From Lachnospiraceae bacterium (lineage in GTDB: Bacteria; Bacillota; Clostridia; Lachnospirales; Lachnospiraceae): DNA of 64,000 nucleotides. The stretch is taken from positions 1-64,000 of the forward strand of contig JAFXQX010000038.1 in NCBI GenBank assembly GCA_017526745.1, given 5' to 3'. The translations under genes and the position numbers were made by a program. This document shows positions 47,364-55,193 of the stretch, one piece after another (within the stretch, counting starts at the first letter, position 1; each line of letters begins with the position of its first letter). Below the pieces are notes generated by a model. That model ran no database searches. It had not been told where the DNA came from and saw only the letters and a program-made list of their open reading frames with translations.

Positions 47364-48476
47364 ATGGCAGGTTTATCACTCAAGAACATTTGTAAAGTAT
47401 ACCCTAACGGATTCCAGGCTGTTAAGGATTTCAACCTTGAGATCGCAGATCAGGAATTCATTATTTTTGTCGGCCCTTCAGGCTGCGGAAAGTCTACGAC
47501 ACTTCGTATGATCGCAGGCCTTGAAGAGATCTCCTCAGGAGAGCTCAAGATCGGTGATCGCGTTGTCAATGATGTAGAGCCCAAGGACAGGGATATCGCC
47601 ATGGTATTCCAGAATTACGCTCTTTATCCTCATATGTCGGTATATGACAATATGGCATTCGGACTTAAGCTCCGTAAGGTTCCCAAAGACGAGATAGACA
47701 AGATGGTTAAGGAAGCAGCCAAGATCCTCGATCTTACATCACTCCTTGATCGTAAGCCCAAGGCTCTTTCGGGTGGACAGAGACAGCGTGTTGCCATGGG
47801 TCGTGCTATCGTTCGTAATCCCAAGGTATTCCTGATGGACGAGCCTCTTTCAAACCTTGATGCAAAGCTCCGTGTTCAGATGAGAATCGAGATCGCAAAG
47901 CTTCATCAGAGACTCGGTACCACTATCATCTACGTTACACATGACCAGACAGAGGCCATGACACTCGGAACAAGGATCGTTGTTATGAAGGATGGTGTCA
48001 TCCAGCAGGTTGATACACCTCAGAACCTTTATGACAAGCCCTGCAACCTGTTTGTTGCCGGATTCATGGGCAGTCCGCAGATGAACTTCATTAATGCGAC
48101 CGTTGAGGTAAACGGTGACGTTGCAAGCCTTAAGTTTGCAGGCAAGAGCGTTCCTCTTCCTCCCGCCAAGTCCAAGAAGCTCATCGACGGCGGTTATGAC
48201 GGAAAGGTAGTTACATTCGGTATCCGTCCCGAGGATGTATATGACTCCGAAATGTATATAGAAGCATCTCCCCAGAGCGTGTTCGAATCAACCGTTAAGG
48301 TATACGAGCTGCTCGGTGCGGAAGTTTATCTGTACTTCGATCTTGAAGAGTTCCCGATCACCGCAAGGGTTGATCCCATAACAACTGCGAGACCGGGCGA
48401 TACGGTCAAGTTCGCATTCGACGTTGAGAAGATCCACGTATTTGACAAGGATACGGAGATGATCATTACGAACTAG
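47364..48476 (+). CDS. Sugar ABC transporter ATPase, MsmX/UgpC/MalK type
   Basis: A 370-residue ATPase. Walker A is GPSGCGKST near residues 36-44, the signature LSGGQRQRVAMGRA near 135, and Walker B VFLMDEPLSNLDAKLR near 155. The C-terminal regulatory OB-type domain (about 235-370) marks the MalK/UgpC subfamily. No permease or binding-protein genes are adjacent and it has its own promoter and terminator. It therefore probably serves several carbohydrate transporters, as MsmX does in Bacillus. Confidence 0.92.
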   Translation: MAGLSLKNICKVYPNGFQAVKDFNLEIADQEFIIFVGPSGCGKSTTLRMIAGLEEISSGELKIGDRVVNDVEPKDRDIAMVFQNYALYPHMSVYDNMAFGLKLRKVPKDEIDKMVKEAAKILDLTSLLDRKPKALSGGQRQRVAMGRAIVRNPKVFLMDEPLSNLDAKLRVQMRIEIAKLHQRLGTTIIYVTHDQTEAMTLGTRIVVMKDGVIQQVDTPQNLYDKPCNLFVAGFMGSPQMNFINATVEVNGDVASLKFAGKSVPLPPAKSKKLIDGGYDGKVVTFGIRPEDVYDSEMYIEASPQSVFESTVKVYELLGAEVYLYFDLEEFPITARVDPITTARPGDTVKFAFDVEKIHVFDKDTEMIITN

Positions 48477-48492
48477 TCACAGGAAGCTTTTG

Positions 48493-48519
48493 GCGGGTCC
48501 TTTTCGGACCCGCTTTTTT
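48493..48519 (+). terminator. Intrinsic terminator after the ABC ATPase
   Basis: A perfect 8-bp GC-rich stem GCGGGTCC/GGACCCGC with a 5-base loop and six T residues. Confidence 0.93.
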
Positions 48520-48520
48520 A

Positions 48521-48529
48521 TGGTAGATT
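48521..48529 (+). promoter_or_regulatory. Possible extended -10 promoter of tadA
   Basis: TGG-TAGATT (48521-48529), only six bases before the tadA ATG and directly after the terminator. No ribosome site intervenes and the -35 region falls in the terminator stem, so support is limited. Confidence 0.4.
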
Positions 48530-48535
48530 ATTGTC

Positions 48536-49057
48536 ATGGTGTATTCTGAAGACGAAAGATATATGAAGCAGGCTCTTGCGCAGGCGCAAAAAGCATACCG
48601 CTTAGGTGAAGTCCCCATCGGCTGCGTCATCGTTTATGAAGGAAAGGTGATCGGAAGGGGATATAACCGGAGAAACACCGACAGGAATACACTCTGTCAT
48701 GCGGAGATGACTGCGATCAGGCGTGCCAGCAAAGTGATCGGTGACTGGCGGCTTGAAGGATGTACGATGTATGTGACGCTCGAGCCCTGTCAGATGTGTG
48801 CCGGGGCCTGTGTTCAGGCAAGGATCGACAGGGTCGTGATAGGATGCGACAGTCCCAAATCCGGCTGTGCCGGATCCGTCATCAACATACTTCAGATGGA
48901 CGGATTCAACCATCGTGTAGAGATCACAAGGGATGTGTTAAAGGACGAGTGCAGCGCCATTCTGTCTGATTTTTTCACAAATCTCCGTAAGCGTCTCAGA
49001 ACAGAAAAATCAAACGGCAACGATTCTTCAAGGGAGAGTGAAGGATATGATCTCTGA
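48536..49057 (+). CDS. tadA: tRNA-specific adenosine deaminase TadA
   Basis: A 173-residue deaminase with the zinc-binding and catalytic HAE (55-57) and PCQMC (84-88), plus the ALAQAQKAYRLGEVPIGCV N-terminal pattern. It converts A34 to inosine in tRNA-Arg(ACG). The N terminus has no ribosome site and the -10-like box is only six bases upstream, so the mRNA may be leaderless. It overlaps the CdaR-type gene at its 3' end. Confidence 0.94.
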   Translation: MVYSEDERYMKQALAQAQKAYRLGEVPIGCVIVYEGKVIGRGYNRRNTDRNTLCHAEMTAIRRASKVIGDWRLEGCTMYVTLEPCQMCAGACVQARIDRVVIGCDSPKSGCAGSVINILQMDGFNHRVEITRDVLKDECSAILSDFFTNLRKRLRTEKSNGNDSSRESEGYDL

Positions 49058-50117
49058 TCAGATGATCGCAAAGTGCGTGGATGATGTAAAACAGATTTCG
49101 GGATGTGACCTTCTGGTAATGGATGGAAGTTGCCGCATCATCGCAGGATCATTATTTAAGGATGTTCCCGATCGTGATACAACCGCTTCGTTTATATCGC
49201 AAGATGACAGTGAGCGGACAGAGGACGGATATCTATATATCAGGATACCCAGGGAGGAGGGAAAGTGTCTCGTCCTTCTGGCGGATGCGGACAACGAAGT
49301 CTATGCAAGACTTGCCGCATCTCTTATAGGCAACGTTATTGAAGCGGCAAATAACAGAGTGGACAGGGATTCTTTTTTCAGGAATCTCCTTCTCGGAAAT
49401 CTGTTTGATGTGGATATATATGGTTTTGCGAGGAAACTTCACATTGAAGATAAGCTAAGCAGGTGCGTGTTCATCATTGAGCCTGTGGCACAAAAAGATC
49501 CCGGACTCATTGATATGGTTAAGGAACTGTTCTATACGGAAGCGGGGGATCATGTAACCGCGCTTGATGAGGACAGGGTCATCGTGATAAGGGCGCTTTC
49601 CGAAAACGAAGGAAAGAGCGAACTGGCTGAAACCGCAGACATGCTCGTCGATATGGCCGGATCGGAAGCATCAAGGGATGTAAGAGTCGCTTACGGCACT
49701 GTTGCAGGTTCGATAAAAGAGCTTGCCTCCTCATACAGGGAAGCTAAGATGGCGCTCGATGTCGGAAAGATATTCTATCCGATGAAAAGATCGATAGAGT
49801 ATTCAAATCTCGGAGTGGGAAGACTGATCTATCAGCTTCCCGTGGATCTGTGCAGACTGTTCGTAAAGGAAATATTCGGGGACGATATTCCGGATGAGAT
49901 AGATGATGAAGTGCTTACTACGGTCAACAGGTTTTTCGACAACAGCCTAAATGTTTCCGAGACGAGCCGGCAGCTGTTCATTCACCGCAACACGCTGATC
50001 TACAGGATTGAAAAGCTACAGAAAGCGACCGGCCTTGATGTCAGGGTGTTTGATGATGCGCTTACATTAAAGATAGCACTGATGGTCGTTAACTATTTAA
50101 AATATACGAAGGGTTAG
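49047..50117 (+). CDS. PucR/CdaR-type transcriptional regulator
   Basis: A 356-residue protein from the ATG at 49047 (a GTG at 49038 is possible). The N-terminal ~130 residues look like a ligand-sensing region. A central GGDEF-like/CdaR fold covers about 135-260. The C-terminal helix-turn-helix contains NVSETSRQLFIHRNTLIYRIEKL near 308-330, the PucR/CdaR HTH type. Family members sense sugar acids, purines or other metabolites; the ligand is unknown. It ends four bases into the convergent nrdG gene. Confidence 0.85.
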   Translation: MISDQMIAKCVDDVKQISGCDLLVMDGSCRIIAGSLFKDVPDRDTTASFISQDDSERTEDGYLYIRIPREEGKCLVLLADADNEVYARLAASLIGNVIEAANNRVDRDSFFRNLLLGNLFDVDIYGFARKLHIEDKLSRCVFIIEPVAQKDPGLIDMVKELFYTEAGDHVTALDEDRVIVIRALSENEGKSELAETADMLVDMAGSEASRDVRVAYGTVAGSIKELASSYREAKMALDVGKIFYPMKRSIEYSNLGVGRLIYQLPVDLCRLFVKEIFGDDIPDEIDDEVLTTVNRFFDNSLNVSETSRQLFIHRNTLIYRIEKLQKATGLDVRVFDDALTLKIALMVVNYLKYTKG

Positions 50118-50809
50118 TCATACCCCCGAAGTTCGACAGATCCTATCGTCTTTAGAAGCTCCTGCCTATAGCGCAGGAGTTTTTCCTTGTCTATCGCATG
50201 AAGGGATTTGTCGGGAACAAATTCGGATTCGACGAATCCCTGCAGAAAATAGCGCTTTGCACCTTTCAGAAGATCTTTAATATCTCTTACCGCTTCTTCG
50301 TCAAACAGCTCTTCTACCACAGTCGTCCTGAATTCATATTCACATGATCCGTTTATCAGAATACGGATGCTCTCCGTTATATGCGAAAGATCTATGCCTT
50401 CTGTTCCGCAGGCTTTGGGATAGTTCTTCGGAGATGATTTTATATCCATGGCTATGTAATCAACAAGCCTTTCCGATAGGAGCGCCTGTATGACACCGGG
50501 ATTTGTGCCGTTCGTATCAAGCTTTACCAACAGTCCCAGGGATCTGATGTGCCTTATAAGATCAGGTAGTTCCGGGTATATGGTCGGCTCTCCGCCCGTA
50601 ATGCAGACGCCTTCGACGATCCCCGCCCTCTTTTTAAGAAACGAAAGGATCTCCTCCTCGGAATAGACACCCGGACCGGCGGAATCGACGATATCCATGT
50701 TATGACAAAAGGGACAGCGCATGTTACAGCCGCCCAAAAAAACAGTGGATGCCACGTGTCCGGGGAAATCGAGAAGTGTAGTTTTTAAAAAACCCTGTAT
50801 GTTAAGCAT
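50114..50809 (-). CDS. nrdG: Radical SAM anaerobic ribonucleotide reductase activating enzyme (NrdG type)
   Basis: A 231-residue radical SAM protein. The cluster motif CNMRCPFC (C-x3-C-x2-C) lies near residue 28, and GGEPTIYPEL supplies the SAM contact. The LLDFPGHVASTVFLGGCN opening is that of the NrdG2 type (TIGR02495-like). It would generate the glycyl radical in NrdD. No nrdD gene is in the window. I use the ATG at 50809; a TTG at 50815 overlapping the small upstream gene is the alternative. It is convergent with the PucR-type gene. Confidence 0.88.
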   Translation of the reverse strand: MLNIQGFLKTTLLDFPGHVASTVFLGGCNMRCPFCHNMDIVDSAGPGVYSEEEILSFLKKRAGIVEGVCITGGEPTIYPELPDLIRHIRSLGLLVKLDTNGTNPGVIQALLSERLVDYIAMDIKSSPKNYPKACGTEGIDLSHITESIRILINGSCEYEFRTTVVEELFDEEAVRDIKDLLKGAKRYFLQGFVESEFVPDKSLHAIDKEKLLRYRQELLKTIGSVELRGYD

Positions 50810-50811
50810 CT

Positions 50812-51003
50812 TCAATCGCAGAAATTTCCGACACTTCCGTCTGCAAACGGACTTCCTATATCACATCTTCCGTGATGGTGCACTTCCCTGACATAGTCCT
50901 CCCGTTCGGTCTCGACCCTGTGAACACCTATCCTGCTCACTCCGTCAGATGTTTTTTCATCGAGCATCTTTATGACTTCATCGATCTCTTTTTCAGTCGC
51001 CAT
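50812..51003 (-). CDS. Small protein coupled to nrdG
   Basis: A 63-residue protein (MATEKEIDEVIKMLDEKTSD start) with a good AGGGAGGAT site. The N-terminal half resembles small proteins that accompany nrdD/nrdG in Clostridia. The C terminus is histidine- and cysteine-containing (HHHGRCDIG, NFCD). Its role is unknown; metal binding is possible. It ends at the nrdG start, so the two are co-translated. Confidence 0.65.
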   Translation of the reverse strand: MATEKEIDEVIKMLDEKTSDGVSRIGVHRVETEREDYVREVHHHGRCDIGSPFADGSVGNFCD

Positions 51004-51107
51004 TATTATCCTCCCTGCAATGATCTGTGCGGTTTCATTGTCTTGATAGAGCTTATTATAACATGTTATTATTGTTTATTATATGGTGACGGCGAAAGGA
51101 AGGGTTT

Positions 51108-51401
51108 ATGGAAGAACTTGACAATACACCGGAAGAGATCGCAGAGGACTCTGTTTCCGAAGAAGAAAGCGTAAAGGAGCATCACAGCAACTATCCGACA
51201 CAGGCGGTACTGACGATAAGAGCGATCGTCGGCATATATGTGACCTATCTGGCTTACCAGATCATTACATCCGACAGTGAGGTAACTGCCTGGATGTGGG
51301 CTGCCGTAGGCCTGTTCATTGTTGCGGGTGTGGGACTTGTAGTGATGTCGGTCAAGCATTTTATATGCGGAGAGTATGTCGGCGGCAAGAAGGACGTGTG
51401 A
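51108..51401 (+). CDS. Small two-helix membrane protein
   Basis: A 97-residue protein that I do not recognise. It has an acidic N terminus (about 1-28), two hydrophobic helices (about 33-52 and 62-83) and a short GEYVGGKKDV tail. An AAGGAAGGG site precedes the ATG. It stands alone between the nrdG unit and the SRP RNA. Confidence 0.7.
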   Translation: MEELDNTPEEIAEDSVSEEESVKEHHSNYPTQAVLTIRAIVGIYVTYLAYQIITSDSEVTAWMWAAVGLFIVAGVGLVVMSVKHFICGEYVGGKKDV

Positions 51402-51419
51402 TATCGTCGAACGCCCGAA

Positions 51420-51448
51420 TTGACAAGGGTTGAGCGATTTTGTATACT
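51420..51448 (+). promoter_or_regulatory. SRP RNA promoter
   Basis: TTGACA (51420-51425), a 17-base spacer and TATACT (51443-51448), starting about 10 bases before the first helix of the SRP RNA. Confidence 0.85.
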
Positions 51449-51457
51449 AAACGCGGT

Positions 51458-51588
51458 TGACGGGACAGCTTTATCCGGGTCCTGCGCAACAGGTCGCTGT
51501 GAACCGTGTCAGGTCAGGAATGAAGCAGCACTAAGCAGATGCACCTGTGTGCCGCAGGGGTGCCTGGATAGAGCCCCTGTCAGCTTTT
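51458..51588 (+). ncRNA. ffs: Signal recognition particle RNA (4.5S-like)
   Basis: The conserved apical domain is present: GGTCAGGAATGAAGCAGCA (from 51512) holds the GGAA tetraloop and symmetric loop that bind Ffh, and GTGCCGCAGGGGTGCC lies on the 3' side. The terminal helix pairs GACAGCTTTATCC with GGATAGAGCCCCTGTC. The length is about 130 nt, without an Alu domain. The ends are approximate. It acts in co-translational membrane targeting. The next gene starts 28 bases later. Confidence 0.94.
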
Positions 51589-51616
51589 GATATGTTTCCG
51601 GAAAGGACCGCATCAA

Positions 51617-52183
51617 TTGGACCTCAAAACCATCGTAATTCTCATAATAGGGATAACAGTCCTGGTGTTTCTGGCCGTATGGATATGGTTTTTAAAGCGC
51701 GGAAAAGACGATGATGACCAGATGTTTGAGGACATGGAAGGTCAGGAATTCGAGGAATACTGCGCAGGTCTTCTTGAGGCAAAAGGATTTGACAATGTCG
51801 AGACCACACCCGGCAGCCATGATTACGGGGTGGATATCATAGCGGACAAAGACGGGATAACATATGCCATTCAGTGTAAATGCTATTCGGATACGGTCGG
51901 TATCAAAGCTGTCCAGGAGGCATATGCCGGCAGGGATTACTATGGATGCATGGTTGCTGCCGTAATGACCAATCAGTATTTTTCCAAAAGTGCTACAGAA
52001 TTTGCCAATAAGCTAAACGTGATTTTGTGGGACGGAGACTATGTGATGAACCTCATTCATGAAGTTGACCTCCCGGAAAAGAAGAGCCTGCTTGATTTTT
52101 TCGGGCATATCCGCCGGAAAAACCATGTATATAATGAAGCGGACCGTGCCGAAGATGATGCGGAAGATGAAGGCCTGACATGA
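51617..52183 (+). CDS. Membrane-anchored Mrr-type restriction-endonuclease-like protein
   Basis: A 188-residue protein from the TTG at 51617 (AAGGA nine bases upstream). One N-terminal transmembrane helix (about 4-25) is followed by a soluble domain with GQEFEEYCAGLLEAKGFDNVE and the nuclease motif YGVDIIADKDG...AIQCKCY, the D...QxK form of the PD-(D/E)xK fold in Mrr_cat proteins. Members act on modified DNA or have unknown roles. Membrane anchoring places the nuclease domain in the cytoplasm near the envelope. The stop overlaps the next start by four bases. Confidence 0.8.
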   Translation: MDLKTIVILIIGITVLVFLAVWIWFLKRGKDDDDQMFEDMEGQEFEEYCAGLLEAKGFDNVETTPGSHDYGVDIIADKDGITYAIQCKCYSDTVGIKAVQEAYAGRDYYGCMVAAVMTNQYFSKSATEFANKLNVILWDGDYVMNLIHEVDLPEKKSLLDFFGHIRRKNHVYNEADRAEDDAEDEGLT

Positions 52184-53535
52184 CAAAACGCATTTTAATG
52201 TTAACAAGCACATGGGACAGTGATTACAGTAAAGCCATCGTAGCCGGGATCATCGACAGGATCGGAGACGATGATATAAAGCTGCATATCTTTAACGCAT
52301 ATGATGATATGGAGTATGAATTTTACCGGAAAGCCAGGGAGATATATTCCCTTTCTGATCCGTCAAACTTTGACGGACTGCTCTTAGCGCTTCCCACAGT
52401 GGCAGCCGTCGACTATATCAGTTCGATCACCGAAAGATTCCATGAATACAATAAGCCGATAGTCGGAATTGATACTCATGCGGAAAATGCGATATTCTGC
52501 GGACTCGATAACTACCGCTCCATGTATCAGCTGGTGGACCACATGATCACTATACATGACTGCAGAAACCTGAACTATCTCGGCGGTCCCGAGGACCATA
52601 AAGAAAACATGGAAAGGTTTTCGGCATTTTGTGACTGCCTTAAAGATCATGGCCTGAGGATTCAGAACAAAAGAGTTCTGCACAAGAGATACAGAAGAAA
52701 CAACGGCATTGACGCCTACAACGAGTGGAAGGAGCTCGGGGTCAACATGGCTGATGCCGTAATATGCGCAAATGATTTTATGGCGCTCGGTTATGTGGAA
52801 GCTGCCGTAAAGGACGGCATGATGATACCGGACTATATGAAAGTCACGGGATTCGACAATATCATCGAGGGCCAGACATATTCGCCTTCGATCACGAGCA
52901 TCAACAGAAACTGGAAGTCTCTCGGCTATGAATCCATGGATGCTCTCATAGAAGCCATGAACAATGAGACTGAATTTGACACACACTTCGTTGAAGGATC
53001 CATCGCATTTAACGAAAGCTGCGGCTGCAGTCTTATGCGTGATATCAGATCCGATTATAATGAAATGATAGGAAGGGTCAAAAGCGAAAACGAGGTTGCC
53101 AGGAGACAGGGTTATGTCAGGCAGCTTCTGTTTGGAAGCAGCACCATGGATGAATTCATGCAGGAACTGGAAAAGTGCAAACTGCTTCTGAATATAGAGG
53201 ATACAGCCGTATGCCTGAACGAATCGTTCTTTGATACCGATGCCGATGAAAGCAGCACCGGATATGAGGACAGAATGATAATGTATAACGAAACCGAAAA
53301 GACTGTTATAAACCGGAAGGAACAGATGATCCCGGAAAAATGGAGCGATCAAAAAGTGTTTTTATATGCATCGCTTCGCAGTACAACCAGGACATACGGC
53401 TATACGGTGATGCCGTATAACGATGAATTCTTTACCCGGCTCCGTCACAGGACATTTGTGGAGAGCATGTCTATGGCGCTGACAAATATATGCCAGCATC
53501 AGGCAATAGATACACTAAACAAATCATCAAGATAA
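52180..53535 (+). CDS. LacI/PBP1-type sensor protein without DNA-binding or output domain
   Basis: A 451-residue protein. From its first residue (KRILMLTSTWDSDYSKAIVAGI) it has the type I periplasmic-binding fold of LacI-family regulators to about 285, but there is no helix-turn-helix and no signal peptide. Then comes an EVARRQGYVRQLLFGSSTMDEFMQELEKC segment that in Lachnospiraceae sensors usually leads into GGDEF. Here the protein ends shortly after ALTNICQHQAIDTLNKSSR. The ligand is unknown. It overlaps the Mrr-like gene by four bases and precedes nhaC by 18. Confidence 0.75.
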   Translation: MTKRILMLTSTWDSDYSKAIVAGIIDRIGDDDIKLHIFNAYDDMEYEFYRKAREIYSLSDPSNFDGLLLALPTVAAVDYISSITERFHEYNKPIVGIDTHAENAIFCGLDNYRSMYQLVDHMITIHDCRNLNYLGGPEDHKENMERFSAFCDCLKDHGLRIQNKRVLHKRYRRNNGIDAYNEWKELGVNMADAVICANDFMALGYVEAAVKDGMMIPDYMKVTGFDNIIEGQTYSPSITSINRNWKSLGYESMDALIEAMNNETEFDTHFVEGSIAFNESCGCSLMRDIRSDYNEMIGRVKSENEVARRQGYVRQLLFGSSTMDEFMQELEKCKLLLNIEDTAVCLNESFFDTDADESSTGYEDRMIMYNETEKTVINRKEQMIPEKWSDQKVFLYASLRSTTRTYGYTVMPYNDEFFTRLRHRTFVESMSMALTNICQHQAIDTLNKSSR

Positions 53536-53553
53536 CATCTGGAGGAAAGTATT

Positions 53554-55173
53554 ATGGAAAAAAAGAGTTCGGCCATTACTGCCGGCGTCATCTTCGTACT
53601 GATGGTGATCATGATATGCGCGGTCAACGCAGCCGGAGGAGGACAGTATGTATTTGCGGGTTCGTTCTGGGCGCTTGTTCCGCCGCTCGTTGCCATCATA
53701 CTGGCACTTATAACAAAGGAAGCATATTCGTCGCTGTTTGTCGGAGTGGTTCTCGGAGCTCTTATGGCGTCCGGGGTGTCCTTTACAGGAACACTTAACA
53801 TGATAACGGTCGAGGGTCTGTCGGATGCGGTTGCCGGCAACGCAGGCATATTGATCTTCCTCGTGATACTCGGCTCGATAGTCGCACTCATCAACAAGTC
53901 CGGCGGATCAAGGGCATTCGGGGACTGGGCATCCAGGAACATCAAGACCAAAGCCGGAGCCAGCCTTGCAACCTTTGTTCTCGGCGTACTGATATTCATC
54001 GATGATTATTTCAACTGCCTGACTGTCGGATCCGTTATGGCTCCCATCACTGATTCCAAAAAGATATCAAGGGCCAAGCTTGCATACCTGATCGATGCTA
54101 CGGCAGCTCCGGTATGTATGATCGCACCGATCTCATCATGGGCCGCGGCGGTCAGCGGATGCGTTACCAGTGAAAAATATTCGGGTATCGAGCTTTTTGT
54201 AAAGGCCATACCTTACAACTTCTATTCGATACTCACCTTTGTGTTCATAATCACCCTTACGCTTCTTAAGTTTGATTACGGCAAGATGAAGAAGTTCGAG
54301 GAAAGGGCAGAGGTAACGGGCGAACTAGGTGCCATGAAGCTGTCCGAGGACGAGGAGTTCAAGCTTAAGGAAGAAGGTCCTTCCGAAACACCGAAGGAGA
54401 AGATCATAGATCTTGTGATTCCCGTTATCCTTCTGATCGTATTCTGTATCTGGGGACTGCTGTTCAACGGATTTTCCGCCATTGAAGAAGGTGGCGTTAT
54501 AGAAGCCTTCTCTTCGACAGATGCATATGTGGGACTTCCCTGGGGAAGTATCCTCGCTCTTGCGGCCGTGATCATCTACATGCTCGTACGCAAGACAATG
54601 ACATTTACCGAGGCAATGGAATGCATTCCGAAGGGCTTCTGTGCAATGGTGCCTGCGATAACCATCCTGACGCTTGCAACATCACTTAAGAATATGACAA
54701 ATGCCCTTGAGGCAAAATCATTTGTCGGAAATGCAATGGCAAACGCACAGGGACTTCAGTGGGCACTGCCTGCGATAGTATTCGTTGTAGCCTGCCTTGT
54801 TTCGTTTGCAACAGGAACGAGCTGGGGAACATTCGGGATACTTATCCCCATCGTATCTGCGATCTTTCCTGAAACGAGCTCGCTTTTCTTTGTCGGAATA
54901 TCAGCCTGCCTTGCAGGTGCGGTATGCGGCGACCACTGCTCACCCATTTCGGACACGACGATCATGTCAAGTGCGGGTGCGCATTGTAACCATATAGATC
55001 ATGTTGAGACCCAGCTTCCGTATGCTATATCGGTTGCGGGGATATCGTTCGTCTGCTACCTTCTTGCGGGCGTGTTCGACAAGGCCGGGATCACATGGCT
55101 GAGCCTGCCGATCGGTGCGGTATTTACGGTTTCATTCCTTCTGTTTGTCAAGAACGTAACATCTAAACCCTGA
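53554..55173 (+). CDS. Na+/H+ antiporter NhaC family protein
   Basis: A 539-residue transporter with about 11 to 12 helices. The NhaC marks include IFIDDYFNCLTVGSVMAPITD near 150-170, ATGTSWGTFGILIPI near 425, and GAVCGDHCSPISDTTIMSSAGAHCNHIDHV near 455-485. The family exchanges Na+ (or organic acids such as malate/lactate) for protons. An acidic cytoplasmic loop occurs near 250-285. It is 20 bases upstream of the motor-like pair, so sodium handling and an ion-driven motor may be linked. Confidence 0.88.
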   Translation: MEKKSSAITAGVIFVLMVIMICAVNAAGGGQYVFAGSFWALVPPLVAIILALITKEAYSSLFVGVVLGALMASGVSFTGTLNMITVEGLSDAVAGNAGILIFLVILGSIVALINKSGGSRAFGDWASRNIKTKAGASLATFVLGVLIFIDDYFNCLTVGSVMAPITDSKKISRAKLAYLIDATAAPVCMIAPISSWAAAVSGCVTSEKYSGIELFVKAIPYNFYSILTFVFIITLTLLKFDYGKMKKFEERAEVTGELGAMKLSEDEEFKLKEEGPSETPKEKIIDLVIPVILLIVFCIWGLLFNGFSAIEEGGVIEAFSSTDAYVGLPWGSILALAAVIIYMLVRKTMTFTEAMECIPKGFCAMVPAITILTLATSLKNMTNALEAKSFVGNAMANAQGLQWALPAIVFVVACLVSFATGTSWGTFGILIPIVSAIFPETSSLFFVGISACLAGAVCGDHCSPISDTTIMSSAGAHCNHIDHVETQLPYAISVAGISFVCYLLAGVFDKAGITWLSLPIGAVFTVSFLLFVKNVTSKP

Positions 55174-55193
55174 GCAGATACCGGGAGGTAAAA

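Noticed and set aside
46433..47434. Minus-strand open frame of 333 codons opposite the GGDEF gene
   Set aside because: Antisense of an intact GGDEF gene; it runs through the next promoter and has no family features.
52384..53352. Minus-strand open frame of 322 codons opposite the sensor gene
   Set aside because: Antisense of a real gene in the standard direction; no ribosome site or motif.
53536..53553. Frameshifted GGDEF domain behind the sensor gene
   Set aside because: Only 18 bases separate the stop from the nhaC start, and nhaC is an intact transporter; no GGDEF fragment is present in any frame there.
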